A stretch of 40,992 bases of DNA. Source: a virus. Both the position numbers and the translations under genes were made by a program. Positions 13,754 to 21,380 of this stretch are shown piece by piece. Under the pieces are notes generated by a model, which was not told the DNA's origin, ran no database searches, and saw only the letters and a program-made list of their open reading frames with translations. Numbering within the stretch: position 1 is the stretch's first letter; every line of letters begins with the position of its first letter. The stretch spans positions 1 to 40,992 of IMG/VR virus record IMGVR_UViG_3300031985_000009; one strand, given 5' to 3'.

Positions 13754-14008
13754 CTAGACACGCTCGGCGTAGGCGACCATCCCGCCGTCGTGGGCGTTCT
13801 CCCACTGGTAGAATCCATCAACATCCGATGGGATGGCGTGGCCGCACCGCTCGGCGGCGGCGCGCAGCTGGCGCCAGCCGATGGCCAGGTATTCCTGGCC
13901 GGTCGGGGAGCGCCGGACGGCGGCGCGCACGGTGGTGCTGGCGCCGCCGTAGAGGCTGTGGAGGGTGACGGTCACCCTCTTGGGTGAGGAGGTGTTGTGG
14001 GTGGACAT
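13754..14008 (-). CDS. Small hypothetical protein of the leftward operon
   Basis: An 84-residue protein with strands VTVTLHSLYGGASTTVRAAV and a helix YLAIGWRQLRAAAERCG, then FYQWENAHDGG. The start has the same leader (CACCAGGAGCACGCC) as the next gene upstream. No family recognised. Confidence 0.6.
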   Translation of the reverse strand: MSTHNTSSPKRVTVTLHSLYGGASTTVRAAVRRSPTGQEYLAIGWRQLRAAAERCGHAIPSDVDGFYQWENAHDGGMVAYAERV

Positions 14009-14040
14009 GGCGTGCTCCTGGTGGTGGTGGGTGGGGCGCT

Positions 14041-14286
14041 TTACGCTCTGCGATAAACGCAGAGGTATGGGCCACTTTCATCATGCCCGAACCGGGCGAC
14101 GCCGCCGCATGAGGCCAGGTCCGCCTCCGCGTCCCGCATGTCGATGCGGGGGTCGGCCGCGAGCTCGCGGACGACGCGAGGGTTGACCTCGGCATACCAC
14201 CCATTCAGGGAGGCATTCGACTCCCAGTTCAGCCGGCAACGCCGGCCGAGGATGAGCGCGGTTTTGGGGAGGTGGACAACTTTCAT
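14041..14286 (-). CDS. Small hypothetical protein, first gene of the leftward operon
   Basis: An 81-residue protein, MKVVHLPKTALILGRRCRLN, with NWESNASLNGWYAEVNPRVV and a C-terminal GHDESGPYLCVYRRA. It is the promoter-proximal gene, so if the operon is an early counter-defence or takeover unit this is its most expressed product. No family recognised. It shares its ribosome-site leader with the two following genes. Confidence 0.6.
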   Translation of the reverse strand: MKVVHLPKTALILGRRCRLNWESNASLNGWYAEVNPRVVRELAADPRIDMRDAEADLASCGGVARFGHDESGPYLCVYRRA

Positions 14287-14329
14287 GGCGTGCTCCTGGT
14301 GGTGGTGGGCGGAAGCTCTGTGTACTGTC

Positions 14330-14357
14330 AGTATATGCGACTCTCGCATATTTCCAA
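14330..14357 (-). promoter_or_regulatory. Promoter of the leftward 11-14 kb operon
   Basis: On the minus strand TTGGAA (14352-14357), a 16-base spacer and TATACT (14330-14335) form a sigma70-type promoter 44 bases before the first gene. The spacer is filled by the palindrome at 14333-14351, so a protein bound there would block RNA polymerase. Confidence 0.65.
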
Positions 14358-14406
14358 ATGAAATGTTTTTATGGCGCGATAAGCGGCGCTTATGCGGATG
14401 CCGCAT
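14333..14406. promoter_or_regulatory. Cluster of three palindromic operator-like sites
   Basis: Three perfect 6-3-6 palindromes lie within 75 bases: ATGCGA-CTC-TCGCAT (14335-14349, extended to 8-bp arms from 14333 to 14351), ATAAGC-GGC-GCTTAT (14379-14393) and ATGCGG-ATG-CCGCAT (14392-14406). The second and third overlap by two bases. The first lies inside the leftward promoter, and the third ends 23 bases before the -35 of the rightward late promoter, so one regulator could set both directions. Confidence 0.65.
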
Positions 14407-14428
14407 GGGTCGGTGTCGGCACGCTGGG

Positions 14429-14456
14429 TTGCCATGGCGCCATCTGGTGCTATGAT
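14429..14456 (+). promoter_or_regulatory. Rightward promoter of the late operon
   Basis: TTGCCA (14429-14434), a 16-base spacer and TATGAT (14451-14456) with an upstream TG (extended -10) face the late genes. The first start codon with a ribosome site follows at 14483. It lies next to the operator cluster at 14333-14406. Confidence 0.6.
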
Positions 14457-14482
14457 GGGCACATCCGCCGATGGAGTGGATC

Positions 14483-14569
14483 ATGAGAGCCAGCGCCCGC
14501 ATCCCGACCCGCACATCCCGCCCGCCGCACACCCGCATCGCGTCGCCTGCCGCGCGGAGTGCCGAATGA
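14483..14569 (+). CDS. Short Arg/Pro-rich leader peptide
   Basis: A 28-codon frame (MRASARIPTRTSRPPHTRIA) behind TGGAG at a good distance; it is the first frame after the late promoter and overlaps the next gene by ATGA. Its composition is unusual. It may serve mainly to couple translation of the downstream membrane protein. It could be non-coding. Confidence 0.35.
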   Translation: MRASARIPTRTSRPPHTRIASPAARSAE

Positions 14570-14784
14570 TCGGTATGCTCATCCTGGTGGCGATCGTGCT
14601 GGGCCTCGCCTGGCTCATCTGGCATCTGCTGGCATGGGCATGGCCCGTACTGCTCGCCCTGCTCGCCCTGCTGCTGGCAGGCACGATCGCAGTCGGGATC
14701 ATCCTGCTGCTGCACGACGGTTACCGCGCCGCGCTCGCATCGGTCCGCGATCATGCCAGGCGGTGGCGCCAGGGGCGGACATGA
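14566..14784 (+). CDS. Small membrane protein with two spans
   Basis: A 72-residue protein whose first 50 residues are almost entirely hydrophobic (LILVAIVLGLAWLIWHLL, then WPVLLALLALLLAGTIAV), making one long or two short spans, with a basic cytoplasmic tail (DHARRWRQGRT). It sits at the head of the late operon before the small terminase. It could be a holin-like protein; the lysis genes further on have another holin candidate. Confidence 0.6.
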   Translation: MIGMLILVAIVLGLAWLIWHLLAWAWPVLLALLALLLAGTIAVGIILLLHDGYRAALASVRDHARRWRQGRT

Positions 14785-14821
14785 CGCCCTACCAGCAACC
14801 CACCATCGCATCGAGGCCCAC

Positions 14822-15337
14822 ATGCCCAGACTGACATCCACGCAATGGCTCGAGGCCAGACAGGCCTGGGAGGCCGACCCGACGCGCTCGATGAGTGATA
14901 TCGCCAGGGACACCGGAGTGTCCATCGAGGCGGTCAGCCGGATGAGCAAACGGCAGGGATGGGTCCGTGTCACCAACATGCCCAGCATCAATCGTGCTGC
15001 GCAGGTGCGAGCCGATAGCGATGGAGGAGGCAACCTCAACGTCGACGTTGAGGGCGATGTTGAGGCATCAACGCCGAAAAAGCCGTTGCTGGCTAGTATT
15101 GAGGCCAGCACAGAGCTGCGCGCGAAGCTGATTCAGGCGCATCGTGCCGAGTGGCGCAAACACGCCAGCATGTACACGCTGGATGCGATCCGGGACGATT
15201 TCGACGTCGGCAAGAGCGCCAAGATCAGCGCCGAGATGCTCGCGATCCGGCAGAAAGGCGAGCGCGTGGCATGGGGCATGGACGATAGCGAGGCGCAGAC
15301 GCCCGCATATGTAATAGAGCGCACCTTCGGCAAATGA
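14822..15337 (+). CDS. terS: Terminase small subunit
   Basis: A 171-residue DNA-recognition subunit of the packaging motor. The N-terminal helix-turn-helix reads WEADPTRSMSDIARDTGVSI, then EAVSRMSKRQGW; the middle has a short acidic, strand-rich linker (LNVDVEGDVEAS) and the C-terminal part is helical. The ATG at 14822 is chosen because the frame upstream translates the preceding membrane gene out of frame. It lies directly before terL. Confidence 0.82.
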   Translation: MPRLTSTQWLEARQAWEADPTRSMSDIARDTGVSIEAVSRMSKRQGWVRVTNMPSINRAAQVRADSDGGGNLNVDVEGDVEASTPKKPLLASIEASTELRAKLIQAHRAEWRKHASMYTLDAIRDDFDVGKSAKISAEMLAIRQKGERVAWGMDDSEAQTPAYVIERTFGK

Positions 15338-15447
15338 GAGTCGATCTGCTGAGAGTCGATCTGCTGCCGATCGGCGACCTGGTCCAGTCGAGGCGCGAAT
15401 CCGCCGGCACACCGTTCCCATGCCGCGTATCGTCGTCCCACCGCTAG
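15334..15447 (+). pseudogene. Short frame between terS and terL, possible ParB-domain remnant
   Basis: A 37-codon frame overlapping terS by ATGA: MRVDLLRVDLLPIGDLVQSR. VDLLPIGDLVQSRR resembles the first strand and helix of ParB-type domains (V-x-x-P-I-x-x-L), which are often encoded beside terminase genes, but nothing after it fits. The doubled RVDLL comes from a 15-base tandem repeat. It ends inside terL. Because terL lacks its own ribosome site, translation of this frame may feed terL. Confidence 0.4.
15335..15364 (+). repeat. 15-bp perfect tandem repeat between terS and terL
   Basis: TGAGAGTCGATCTGC occurs twice without a gap (15335-15349 and 15350-15364), starting on the stop codon of terS. 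Repeats beside terminase genes sometimes mark packaging sites; here a simple slippage duplication is equally likely. Confidence 0.6.
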
Positions 15448-16721
15448 GCCTGCATCCGGGCCAGCAGGCCATCATGGCCGGGCCGACCCGCTTCAAGGTC
15501 ATCTCCGCCGGCCGCCGCTTCGGCAAGACCATGCTGGCCATCGAGTGGCTGGCGCTGGCAGAGGGCGGCGCTATCGACGGGCTGCCCGTGGCATTTTTCG
15601 CGCCGACCTACAAGCTCTTGCTGGACGTATGGGTGGACATGGAGCGGACTTTGGCGCCGGTTACCCGCAAGGCCAACAAAACGGAAATGCGCATCGAGCT
15701 GGTCACGGGCGGGATCATCGATTTCTGGACGCTCGAGGACGCCGACGCCGGCCGTGGCCGCAAATACGCGCGTCTGGTCATTGACGAGGCCGCGCATGCC
15801 AGGTATCTGCAAGAGGCATGGGAGCGGGCTATCGCCCCGACACTGACGGACTACCGTGGTGAGGCGTGGTTCATCAGCACGCCCAACGGCCGCAACTATT
15901 TCGAGGTGCTCTACCAGCGCGGCCAGGACCCGGCGCTGACGGATTGGGCGTCATGGTGCATGCCGACGACGGTTAATCCGCACATCGATGCGGCCGAGGT
16001 CGAGCGCTACCGCGCCGAATTGCCGGAGATGGTGTTCCGGCAGGAATACATGGCCGAGTTCGTCGTGTTCGGCGCTGGCGACTATTTCCGGCGCGACTGG
16101 TTCCGGCGCTATGAGGTGCGGCCGGAGTATCTGCGCGTCTATGGCGCCTCGGATTACGCGGTCACGGATGGAGGCGGCGATTACACCGAGCACGGGGTGT
16201 TCGGGGTGTGCCCCGAGGGCAATCTCTATCTGCTGGACTGGTGGAGCGGCCAGACGGCGGCGGATGTCTGGATCGAGACGCAGCTGGACCTGGTCGACAA
16301 ATGGCGACCGGAGTGCTGGATAGGAGAGGCCGGGCCGATCCGGCGGGCGGTCGAGCCGTTCCTGGTCCGTCGCATGCGCGAGCGGCGCAGCCTGTGCAGA
16401 CTGGAGTGGCTGGCGTCCGTCACGGACAAGGCGAGCCGAGCACGGGCGTTCCAGGCCATGGCGTCGTCCGGGATGATCTACATGCCGACCCATGCGGCAT
16501 GGCCGGACCGGCTGCTGACGCAGTGCGTGACGTTCCCGGTCGGGGTCAACGACGATATGATCGACACGTGCAGCCTGATCGGGCGCTACATCGACCAGAT
16601 GCGCGGTGCGCGGATACCGCCGCCGGAGCCGACCAAGCCGAAGCCCGGTACGTTCGCGCACCTGCTGGAACTGACCGATGAGCCGGATCGAGTGAGCCAA
16701 TACAGGAGCGTCAGGCCATGA
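15420..16721 (+). CDS. terL: Terminase large subunit (packaging ATPase/nuclease)
   Basis: A 433-residue packaging motor. The ATPase domain has Walker A SAGRRFGKT (29-37) and Walker B RLVIDEAAH (about 118-126), with the coupling motif in FISTPNGRNYF. The nuclease domain starts near residue 240 with YGASDYAVTDGGGDYTEHG, whose aspartates bind metal, and continues to NDDMIDTC near 375. No Shine-Dalgarno precedes the ATG at 15420, so the start probably depends on translation of the short frame that overlaps it. The end overlaps the next gene by ATGA. Confidence 0.93.
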   Translation: MPRIVVPPLGLHPGQQAIMAGPTRFKVISAGRRFGKTMLAIEWLALAEGGAIDGLPVAFFAPTYKLLLDVWVDMERTLAPVTRKANKTEMRIELVTGGIIDFWTLEDADAGRGRKYARLVIDEAAHARYLQEAWERAIAPTLTDYRGEAWFISTPNGRNYFEVLYQRGQDPALTDWASWCMPTTVNPHIDAAEVERYRAELPEMVFRQEYMAEFVVFGAGDYFRRDWFRRYEVRPEYLRVYGASDYAVTDGGGDYTEHGVFGVCPEGNLYLLDWWSGQTAADVWIETQLDLVDKWRPECWIGEAGPIRRAVEPFLVRRMRERRSLCRLEWLASVTDKASRARAFQAMASSGMIYMPTHAAWPDRLLTQCVTFPVGVNDDMIDTCSLIGRYIDQMRGARIPPPEPTKPKPGTFAHLLELTDEPDRVSQYRSVRP

Positions 16722-17101
16722 AAAGGGACGTTGAGCGCTACCAATTGGCACTATCGATGCGCAGGGCGGGCCACCGGCTGCGCGAAATTGGCGACCGGCT
16801 GGGGGTGAGTGCCGCGCGTGCGCGCGGCATGGTCATCGAGGCCGAGCGGATGGAGACGCAGGCGCGAGACAATCCCGCCCGCGAAGAGGCGTTGCGCCAC
16901 ATGGATGTTCGCGCCTGGAACCTTCTGGTCGCGTTCTGCGACGGCGGCGATGTGTCGCCGGTTCTGATTCGGCAGGCGTTGCACAGCGGCACGTTGAGCC
17001 GACTACCCAATCTCGGCCCTGTCTCCGAGCGTCAAATCGCGGCATGGCTGGAGCACACATTGCGATGCCAGTGCGCATGTGCTACAAGGCCCCAAACCTG
17101 A
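16718..17101 (+). CDS. Helix-turn-helix hypothetical protein
   Basis: A 127-residue protein beginning MKRDVERYQLALSMRRAG. The N-terminal part has a sigma-region-4-like or terS-like helix-turn-helix (HRLREIGDRLGVSAARARGM). The middle shows DVRAWNLLVAF and a second domain, SRLPNLGPVSERQIAAWL, reminiscent of helix-hairpin-helix folds of RNA polymerase alpha-like proteins. It lies between terL and the portal gene; a DNA-binding role is likely, its target unknown. Confidence 0.6.
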   Translation: MKRDVERYQLALSMRRAGHRLREIGDRLGVSAARARGMVIEAERMETQARDNPAREEALRHMDVRAWNLLVAFCDGGDVSPVLIRQALHSGTLSRLPNLGPVSERQIAAWLEHTLRCQCACATRPQT

Positions 17102-17112
17102 CGGAGGGCGGT

Positions 17113-17448
17113 ATGGACGATGTGGCACGGATACTGGACGGGCTGCGGGTAACCCGCCCTTCGCTCACGGTGGAGCAGCTGCTGGCGCTGGATGCGCCGC
17201 GTGCCGAGTTCGAGGCGCACGTCCCGATGAATGGCGGCCTGGACGTCTGGATTTACACCGTCAACGGCAGCACGCTGGACGGCGATGCCATGGTGGTGCG
17301 CGCCGCGCTGGTTCAGCAGGCCGAGCGGCTGGCCCAGGAAGGCCTGCGCCACACCATCCAGTACTGGCGCGACTACGCCGACACGGACGGCGACGATGCC
17401 AGCGCGGGGTTACAGGCGACCGTTGAGGTCATGAGGTCGACGCCATGA
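17113..17448 (+). CDS. Hypothetical protein before the portal gene
   Basis: A 111-residue protein starting MDDVARILDGLRVTRPSLTV behind GGAGGGCGGT. It has an alpha/beta pattern (FEAHVPMNGGLDVWIYTVN, then a long helix GDAMVVRAALVQQAERLA). No family recognised. Its end overlaps the portal gene by ATGA, so it may be made in proportion to it. Confidence 0.65.
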   Translation: MDDVARILDGLRVTRPSLTVEQLLALDAPRAEFEAHVPMNGGLDVWIYTVNGSTLDGDAMVVRAALVQQAERLAQEGLRHTIQYWRDYADTDGDDASAGLQATVEVMRSTP

Positions 17449-19847
17449 GAGACGAGCACGAGGATCAGGCAACCGATCAGGACAAGGCCCTGGCCCGGCG
17501 CTGGGGCGCACGGCTGGATCGGGCGCTGCGCGAGCAACGAGCCGCCAAGACGGAGTCGCGCGTCAAGCAGCTGCGCCGCTACGTGCGCGGCGACGTGGGC
17601 GATGACGGCAAGCCCGGTTTGGTGCGGACCAACATCGTGCATGCCAATTTCGCGGCCATCCTGCCGCAAATCTACGCCAAAAACCCCGAAATCGCGGTAA
17701 CGCCCAGTGACGCGGCGGATGAGCGCGTGTACGGCTGGCTGGACGGGTTTTGTCAGACACTGGAGGCCGTGCTCAACCGCGTGTTGATTGTCGATGCGCG
17801 GATGAAAAAACGCGCCAAATCCGCAATCCGCTCGGCGATGACGACGTCGGTCGGCTGGGTCAAGCTCACCTGGCAAAAGGACCTGCGCCGCGACCCGTTG
17901 ATCGACAGCCGCATCGCCGATACGCAGGACAACCTGCAACGCATGCGCAGCCTGCTGGCCGACCTGGACGCGCAAGACGAGTCACGTGGCGAACTCGAAG
18001 CCAAGGAGGCCGAGCTTGCGCAGCAAATCGCTGCCCTGCGGGAGCAGGCCGAGGTCACGATGGCGTCCGGCGTGGTGCTGGACAGGGTGCTGACCGAGGA
18101 CATTTTCCTGCTGGACGACACCCTGTTCGACTTCGACGGCTACGAGCAGGCGGACGCGATCGCCCATCGTGTCTGGATGACGACGGACCGATACCGCGAC
18201 GTATTCGGCCGCGACGCGCCGAAGTCGGCGAATCGGTATGGCAAGGATCGCCGGGAGACAGGACAGAGCGTCTTGCCAGGGGATGACAGCAGGGTCGAGC
18301 TGGTCGCGGTGTTCGAGGTCTGGGATCGGACGTCGGGCACGGTCTACACGCTGTGCGCCGGCACGGAAACGGATGCCTGGGCGCGCGAGCCGTACCGGCC
18401 GGAAGTGTCTGGCGAACGGTTTTACCCGTTTTTCGCGCTGGCGTTCAATCCTATCGATGGCAGCCCGCAACCTCTCGCGGATGCCGAGCTGCTGACGGAG
18501 CTGCAGGACGAGTACAACACCACGCGGACCAATTTCGCCGAGCACCGCAAGGAGAACCTTCCGGTGCGATGCTATCGGCGCGGCGGAGACCTGACGGACG
18601 CCGATGTCACGCGCCTGGTCAATCGCAAATCCAACACGTGGATCGGCCTCGAGGGCGATCCATCGCAGCCGCTGACGCATGACATCGCGATCCTGCAAAA
18701 CCCGCCTGTAGACCCGGGCACCTACGATGTATCGCCGATCCTGCGCGACGCCGAAATGGTTCTGGGCGCCGGCGATGCGGCCAAGGGCACGATCAACAAG
18801 GCCAAGACCGCGACGGAAGCCGAGATCATGGCGATGGGCCTGCAATCGCGCATCGCCGAGCGCCAGGACGCCGTGGAGGACTGGATATCGGAGATGGCGC
18901 AGTATGCCGCCGAAATGTGTCTGCTGGAGCTGACGCTGCCGCAGGTGCAGCGGATCGCCGGGCCGGAGGCGGTCTGGCCGCAGATGCGCAAGGAGGAGGT
19001 GTTCGGCCTGGTCAACATCGGCATCCGCGCCGGCTCGACGGGCAAGCCCAACAAAAACCGCGAGCGCGAGCAGTGGGCGCAGATGCTCCCGCAGATTCAG
19101 CAGGCTGTCCTGCAAATATCGCAGATGCGCCAGGCCGGGCACGACGACATGGCCGAAACGATGCTGAAGTTGCTGGAAGAGACGCTGCGACGTTTCGATG
19201 AGCGCATCGACATCGAGCAGTTCATCCCGGCACGCACGACCGACGAAGAGGCCGCGCCGGCAGAACCGCAGATGCCGCCGGAGCTTGTGCAGCAGATACA
19301 GCAGATGCAGTTGGCCGTGCAGCAACTGCAGGCCGAGAACGAGAAGCTCAAGGCGGTCGCGCAGGGCAAGGCCGAGGAATCTGCGCTGGCCAGGGAACGT
19401 CTGGCCTTCGACCAGACGCGCGCCAGCGAGGAGATTGCCATGCGCCGCGAGGACTCCGAGCGCCAAGCCGCCGCACGCATCGAGGAGGCCCGCATCCGTG
19501 CCGAGATGCAGGCGCATACCGCTGCCGAAACCGAGCGCATGCGCGCCGAGACGGAAGCGGCCCGGCTCGCCAGCGAGGAGCGGATCGCATTGGCCCGCGA
19601 AATGCTGGGCCTGGCCGGCAGACAGCAGGCGCAGCAGGACGGCGCACAGAATGCCCAGGTGGTCGCGCAATCCACCGAGCAACTGGCGGCCATGCTTCAG
19701 CAGATGCAGCAGGCGTTGCTTTGCATGGGCGAGCAGTTCGCCGCCGCGATCAGCAGCATGCAGGCGCAGGCATCTGCGCCGCGGCGCGTGATCCGCGATG
19801 AGAATGGCGAAATGGTCGGCGTCGAGACGGTGATGAGGCTGCAATGA
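17445..19847 (+). CDS. Portal protein
   Basis: An 800-residue protein in the size range of podovirus portals. The first 350 residues carry the portal core (RTNIVHANFAAILPQIYAKN, WVKLTWQKDL, DTLFDFDGYEQADAIAHRVW). The region near 350-480 has the crown/stem features (DEYNTTRTNFAEHRKENLPV). The last 250 residues form a very long Gln/Glu/Ala coiled coil (QQIQQMQLAVQQLQAENEKL) that could line the barrel reaching into the head. Position right after terL supports the call. Confidence 0.88.
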   Translation: MRDEHEDQATDQDKALARRWGARLDRALREQRAAKTESRVKQLRRYVRGDVGDDGKPGLVRTNIVHANFAAILPQIYAKNPEIAVTPSDAADERVYGWLDGFCQTLEAVLNRVLIVDARMKKRAKSAIRSAMTTSVGWVKLTWQKDLRRDPLIDSRIADTQDNLQRMRSLLADLDAQDESRGELEAKEAELAQQIAALREQAEVTMASGVVLDRVLTEDIFLLDDTLFDFDGYEQADAIAHRVWMTTDRYRDVFGRDAPKSANRYGKDRRETGQSVLPGDDSRVELVAVFEVWDRTSGTVYTLCAGTETDAWAREPYRPEVSGERFYPFFALAFNPIDGSPQPLADAELLTELQDEYNTTRTNFAEHRKENLPVRCYRRGGDLTDADVTRLVNRKSNTWIGLEGDPSQPLTHDIAILQNPPVDPGTYDVSPILRDAEMVLGAGDAAKGTINKAKTATEAEIMAMGLQSRIAERQDAVEDWISEMAQYAAEMCLLELTLPQVQRIAGPEAVWPQMRKEEVFGLVNIGIRAGSTGKPNKNREREQWAQMLPQIQQAVLQISQMRQAGHDDMAETMLKLLEETLRRFDERIDIEQFIPARTTDEEAAPAEPQMPPELVQQIQQMQLAVQQLQAENEKLKAVAQGKAEESALARERLAFDQTRASEEIAMRREDSERQAAARIEEARIRAEMQAHTAAETERMRAETEAARLASEERIALAREMLGLAGRQQAQQDGAQNAQVVAQSTEQLAAMLQQMQQALLCMGEQFAAAISSMQAQASAPRRVIRDENGEMVGVETVMRLQ

Positions 19848-20200
19848 GCCTGCGCCGTGACGAACGACTCGCCGGCGTGGATGCCCGCCTGGCGGATGTC
19901 GTGCGACGCGCGACACGCTACGTGGAGTTCGACCTGCTGGTTGTCGAGGGGCTGCGAACGCCTGAGCGCCAGAAACAGCTGGTGGCGCAGGGTGCATCCC
20001 GCACACTCAACAGCCGGCACCTGACCGGCCGGGCTGTGGACCTCGCGCCGGTGCTGGATGGCGAGGTGCGCTGGGATTGGCCGCTGTTCCATCGGATCAA
20101 CGCGGCCATGCAACGCGCGGCAGGGGAGCTTGATGTGGCCCTGGTCTGGGGCGGGAACTGGCGATCCTTCCGGGATGGCCCGCACTGGGAGCTGAAATGA
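19844..20200 (+). CDS. Endolysin, M15 peptidase type
   Basis: A 118-residue D-alanyl/L-alanyl-D-glutamate peptidase of the VanY/M15 type, which cleaves peptide bonds in peptidoglycan. The zinc-site motifs SRHLTGRAVDLAP (His and Asp) and GPHWEL (Glu-side His) are present, with the N-terminal VEGLRTPERQKQLVAQG. It lacks a signal peptide, so it needs a holin. It overlaps the portal gene by ATGA and begins the lysis cassette. Confidence 0.88.
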   Translation: MSLRRDERLAGVDARLADVVRRATRYVEFDLLVVEGLRTPERQKQLVAQGASRTLNSRHLTGRAVDLAPVLDGEVRWDWPLFHRINAAMQRAAGELDVALVWGGNWRSFRDGPHWELK

Positions 20201-20436
20201 TCCCCGTCGACATGCTCACCGCCGTCGAAGCCGAGCATCCGGACATCGCCGCCCGGATCGCGGCGATATGGGGCGATCCGGAGTGCGAGGCCTACCTTGC
20301 GCGCCTGTGCACTCGGAATCGCGATGCACGCACCGGCGTCAGTATGCCGGTGTCCTCCGCCCTGTGCGGGTTGCAGGTACTGCACGTGTTGCTGTTTCCG
20401 TCCTTGGAGATGAGACATGAATATTCGCACTCGTAG
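20197..20436 (+). CDS. Small hypothetical protein in the lysis region
   Basis: A 79-residue protein, MIPVDMLTAVEAEHPDIAAR, with two cysteines (CEAYLARLC) and a hydrophobic C-terminal helix (CGLQVLHVLLF). No family recognised. It overlaps the endolysin by ATGA and the following holin candidate by 20 bases. Confidence 0.6.
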   Translation: MIPVDMLTAVEAEHPDIAARIAAIWGDPECEAYLARLCTRNRDARTGVSMPVSSALCGLQVLHVLLFPSLEMRHEYSHS

Positions 20437-20641
20437 GAAATTGCGCGGCTTCGTCCGTTCGTGGACCGCCCATGCTGGCGTGTACCTCGCGGTACTGGGG
20501 TACTTGCAGACGCAGGGCGAGGTGCTCACCGAACTGCTCGGACCGTCTGGCACGGGACTGCTGATGATGCTGATTGGGGCGGCGGTCGTTGCGCTCCGGG
20601 TGAAAACCAAGGAGAGCCTGGAAGACAAGGGGGCGCGGTGA
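20417..20641 (+). CDS. Holin candidate, two membrane spans
   Basis: A 74-residue protein: a basic N-terminus (MNIRTRRKLRGFVRSW), one span AHAGVYLAVLGYLQTQG, a short loop, a second span LLMMLIGAAVVALRV, and a charged tail. Length, two spans and position between the endolysin and the spanin genes fit a class II-type holin, which permeabilises the inner membrane. The sequence alone does not prove it. Confidence 0.65.
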   Translation: MNIRTRRKLRGFVRSWTAHAGVYLAVLGYLQTQGEVLTELLGPSGTGLLMMLIGAAVVALRVKTKESLEDKGAR

Positions 20642-21126
20642 TCGCACCCATCGTTCTGCGGTATGTGCCGCATGCCCTGGCCGCGCTCGCCGTGGCAGGG
20701 GCTGCATGGTGGGCGTACTCAACTGTCTGGGAGCGCGGATATGCGCGTTGCGAATCGGCCAATGCCACAGTCATCGCTCAAGCGACTGCTCAAGCGCATC
20801 AGGACTATCTGGATGCCGTTGCCCGTGGGGACCAGATTTCCGCGCGCCTGGCCACCGCGCAAACCGAAAACAGGAGGCTGAGGAATGAACTCGCGAACGA
20901 TATTGAGCGTCTGCGCGGCCTGTGTCCTGCCGGCCTGCGCATCATCCACGATGCAGCCGCCACCGGTCGTGACGTGTCCGACGCCGCCCGCGCATCTCTT
21001 GGTGCGCCCGCAACCGTTGATGCCCGTGCTGTCGCCCAGGCTGTCGCCAGCAACTACGCCGACTGCCGTGGATACATCGACCAGCTCAATGCCCTGATCG
21101 ACTGGCACGAAGGGACTGCGAAATGA
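20638..21126 (+). CDS. Rz: Rz-like inner-membrane spanin subunit
   Basis: A 162-residue protein starting at GTG 20638 in a GTGA overlap. One N-terminal span (PHALAALAVAGAAWWAYSTV) is followed by a long periplasmic helix (ESANATVIAQATAQAHQDYL, ARLATAQTENRRLRNELAND) and a C-terminal Cys pair, the layout of i-spanins that join the outer-membrane lipoprotein to disrupt the envelope. A second gene for the partner lies in another frame inside it (20885-21097). Confidence 0.8.
   Translation: MIAPIVLRYVPHALAALAVAGAAWWAYSTVWERGYARCESANATVIAQATAQAHQDYLDAVARGDQISARLATAQTENRRLRNELANDIERLRGLCPAGLRIIHDAAATGRDVSDAARASLGAPATVDARAVAQAVASNYADCRGYIDQLNALIDWHEGTAK
20885..21097 (+). CDS. Rz1: Rz1-like outer-membrane lipoprotein spanin, nested in Rz
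   Basis: A 70-residue frame inside the Rz gene. It begins MNSRTILSVCAACVLPACAS; the lipobox LPAC places the lipidated cysteine near residue 18. The mature part is rich in proline (QPPPVVTCPTPPAH, then PLMPVLSPRL), as is typical of Rz1. Its start is preceded by GGCTGAGG. Nesting of Rz1 in a different frame within Rz is the classical arrangement. Confidence 0.85.
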   Translation: MNSRTILSVCAACVLPACASSTMQPPPVVTCPTPPAHLLVRPQPLMPVLSPRLSPATTPTAVDTSTSSMP

Positions 21127-21380
21127 AAACCAGACCGTCATGGATTTGGCGACTCGCCGACGCCACGAGCCAATGGGTCAATGTAGCCCTGCTCGATGGC
21201 TGCGCAAACGAGTCGATTTCCGGCCGCGCCTACAGGCAGGGCGTGGTGGAGGAGTCAATGGCCTGGCTGCGCGTGATGCGGCTCATCGACAGGCTGTTTT
21301 TCTGGCAGCAGCGCCATTGCGAACAGGCATTTCTCGCCGACCTGTGGCGGGCGCGGCGATTGGTGGGGCTGCCGGAATGA
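21123..21380 (+). CDS. Hypothetical protein after the lysis cassette
   Basis: An 85-residue protein, MKTRPSWIWRLADATSQWVN, Trp-rich and helical with DGCANESISGRAYRQG and a C-terminal QQRHCEQAFLADLWRARRL. It overlaps both neighbours by ATGA. Small proteins with this N-terminus (S-x-S-x-R-Y) occur beside lysis genes in other phages, function unknown. Confidence 0.65.
   Translation: MKTRPSWIWRLADATSQWVNVALLDGCANESISGRAYRQGVVEESMAWLRVMRLIDRLFFWQQRHCEQAFLADLWRARRLVGLPE

Noticed and set aside
14781-14834. 17-codon frame overlapping the membrane protein and terS
   Set aside because: Too short to support; it may only couple translation.
17982-20006. 674-codon minus-strand frame opposite the portal gene
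   Set aside because: Its length follows from codon bias on the opposite strand; the plus-strand portal has clear domains and overlaps.
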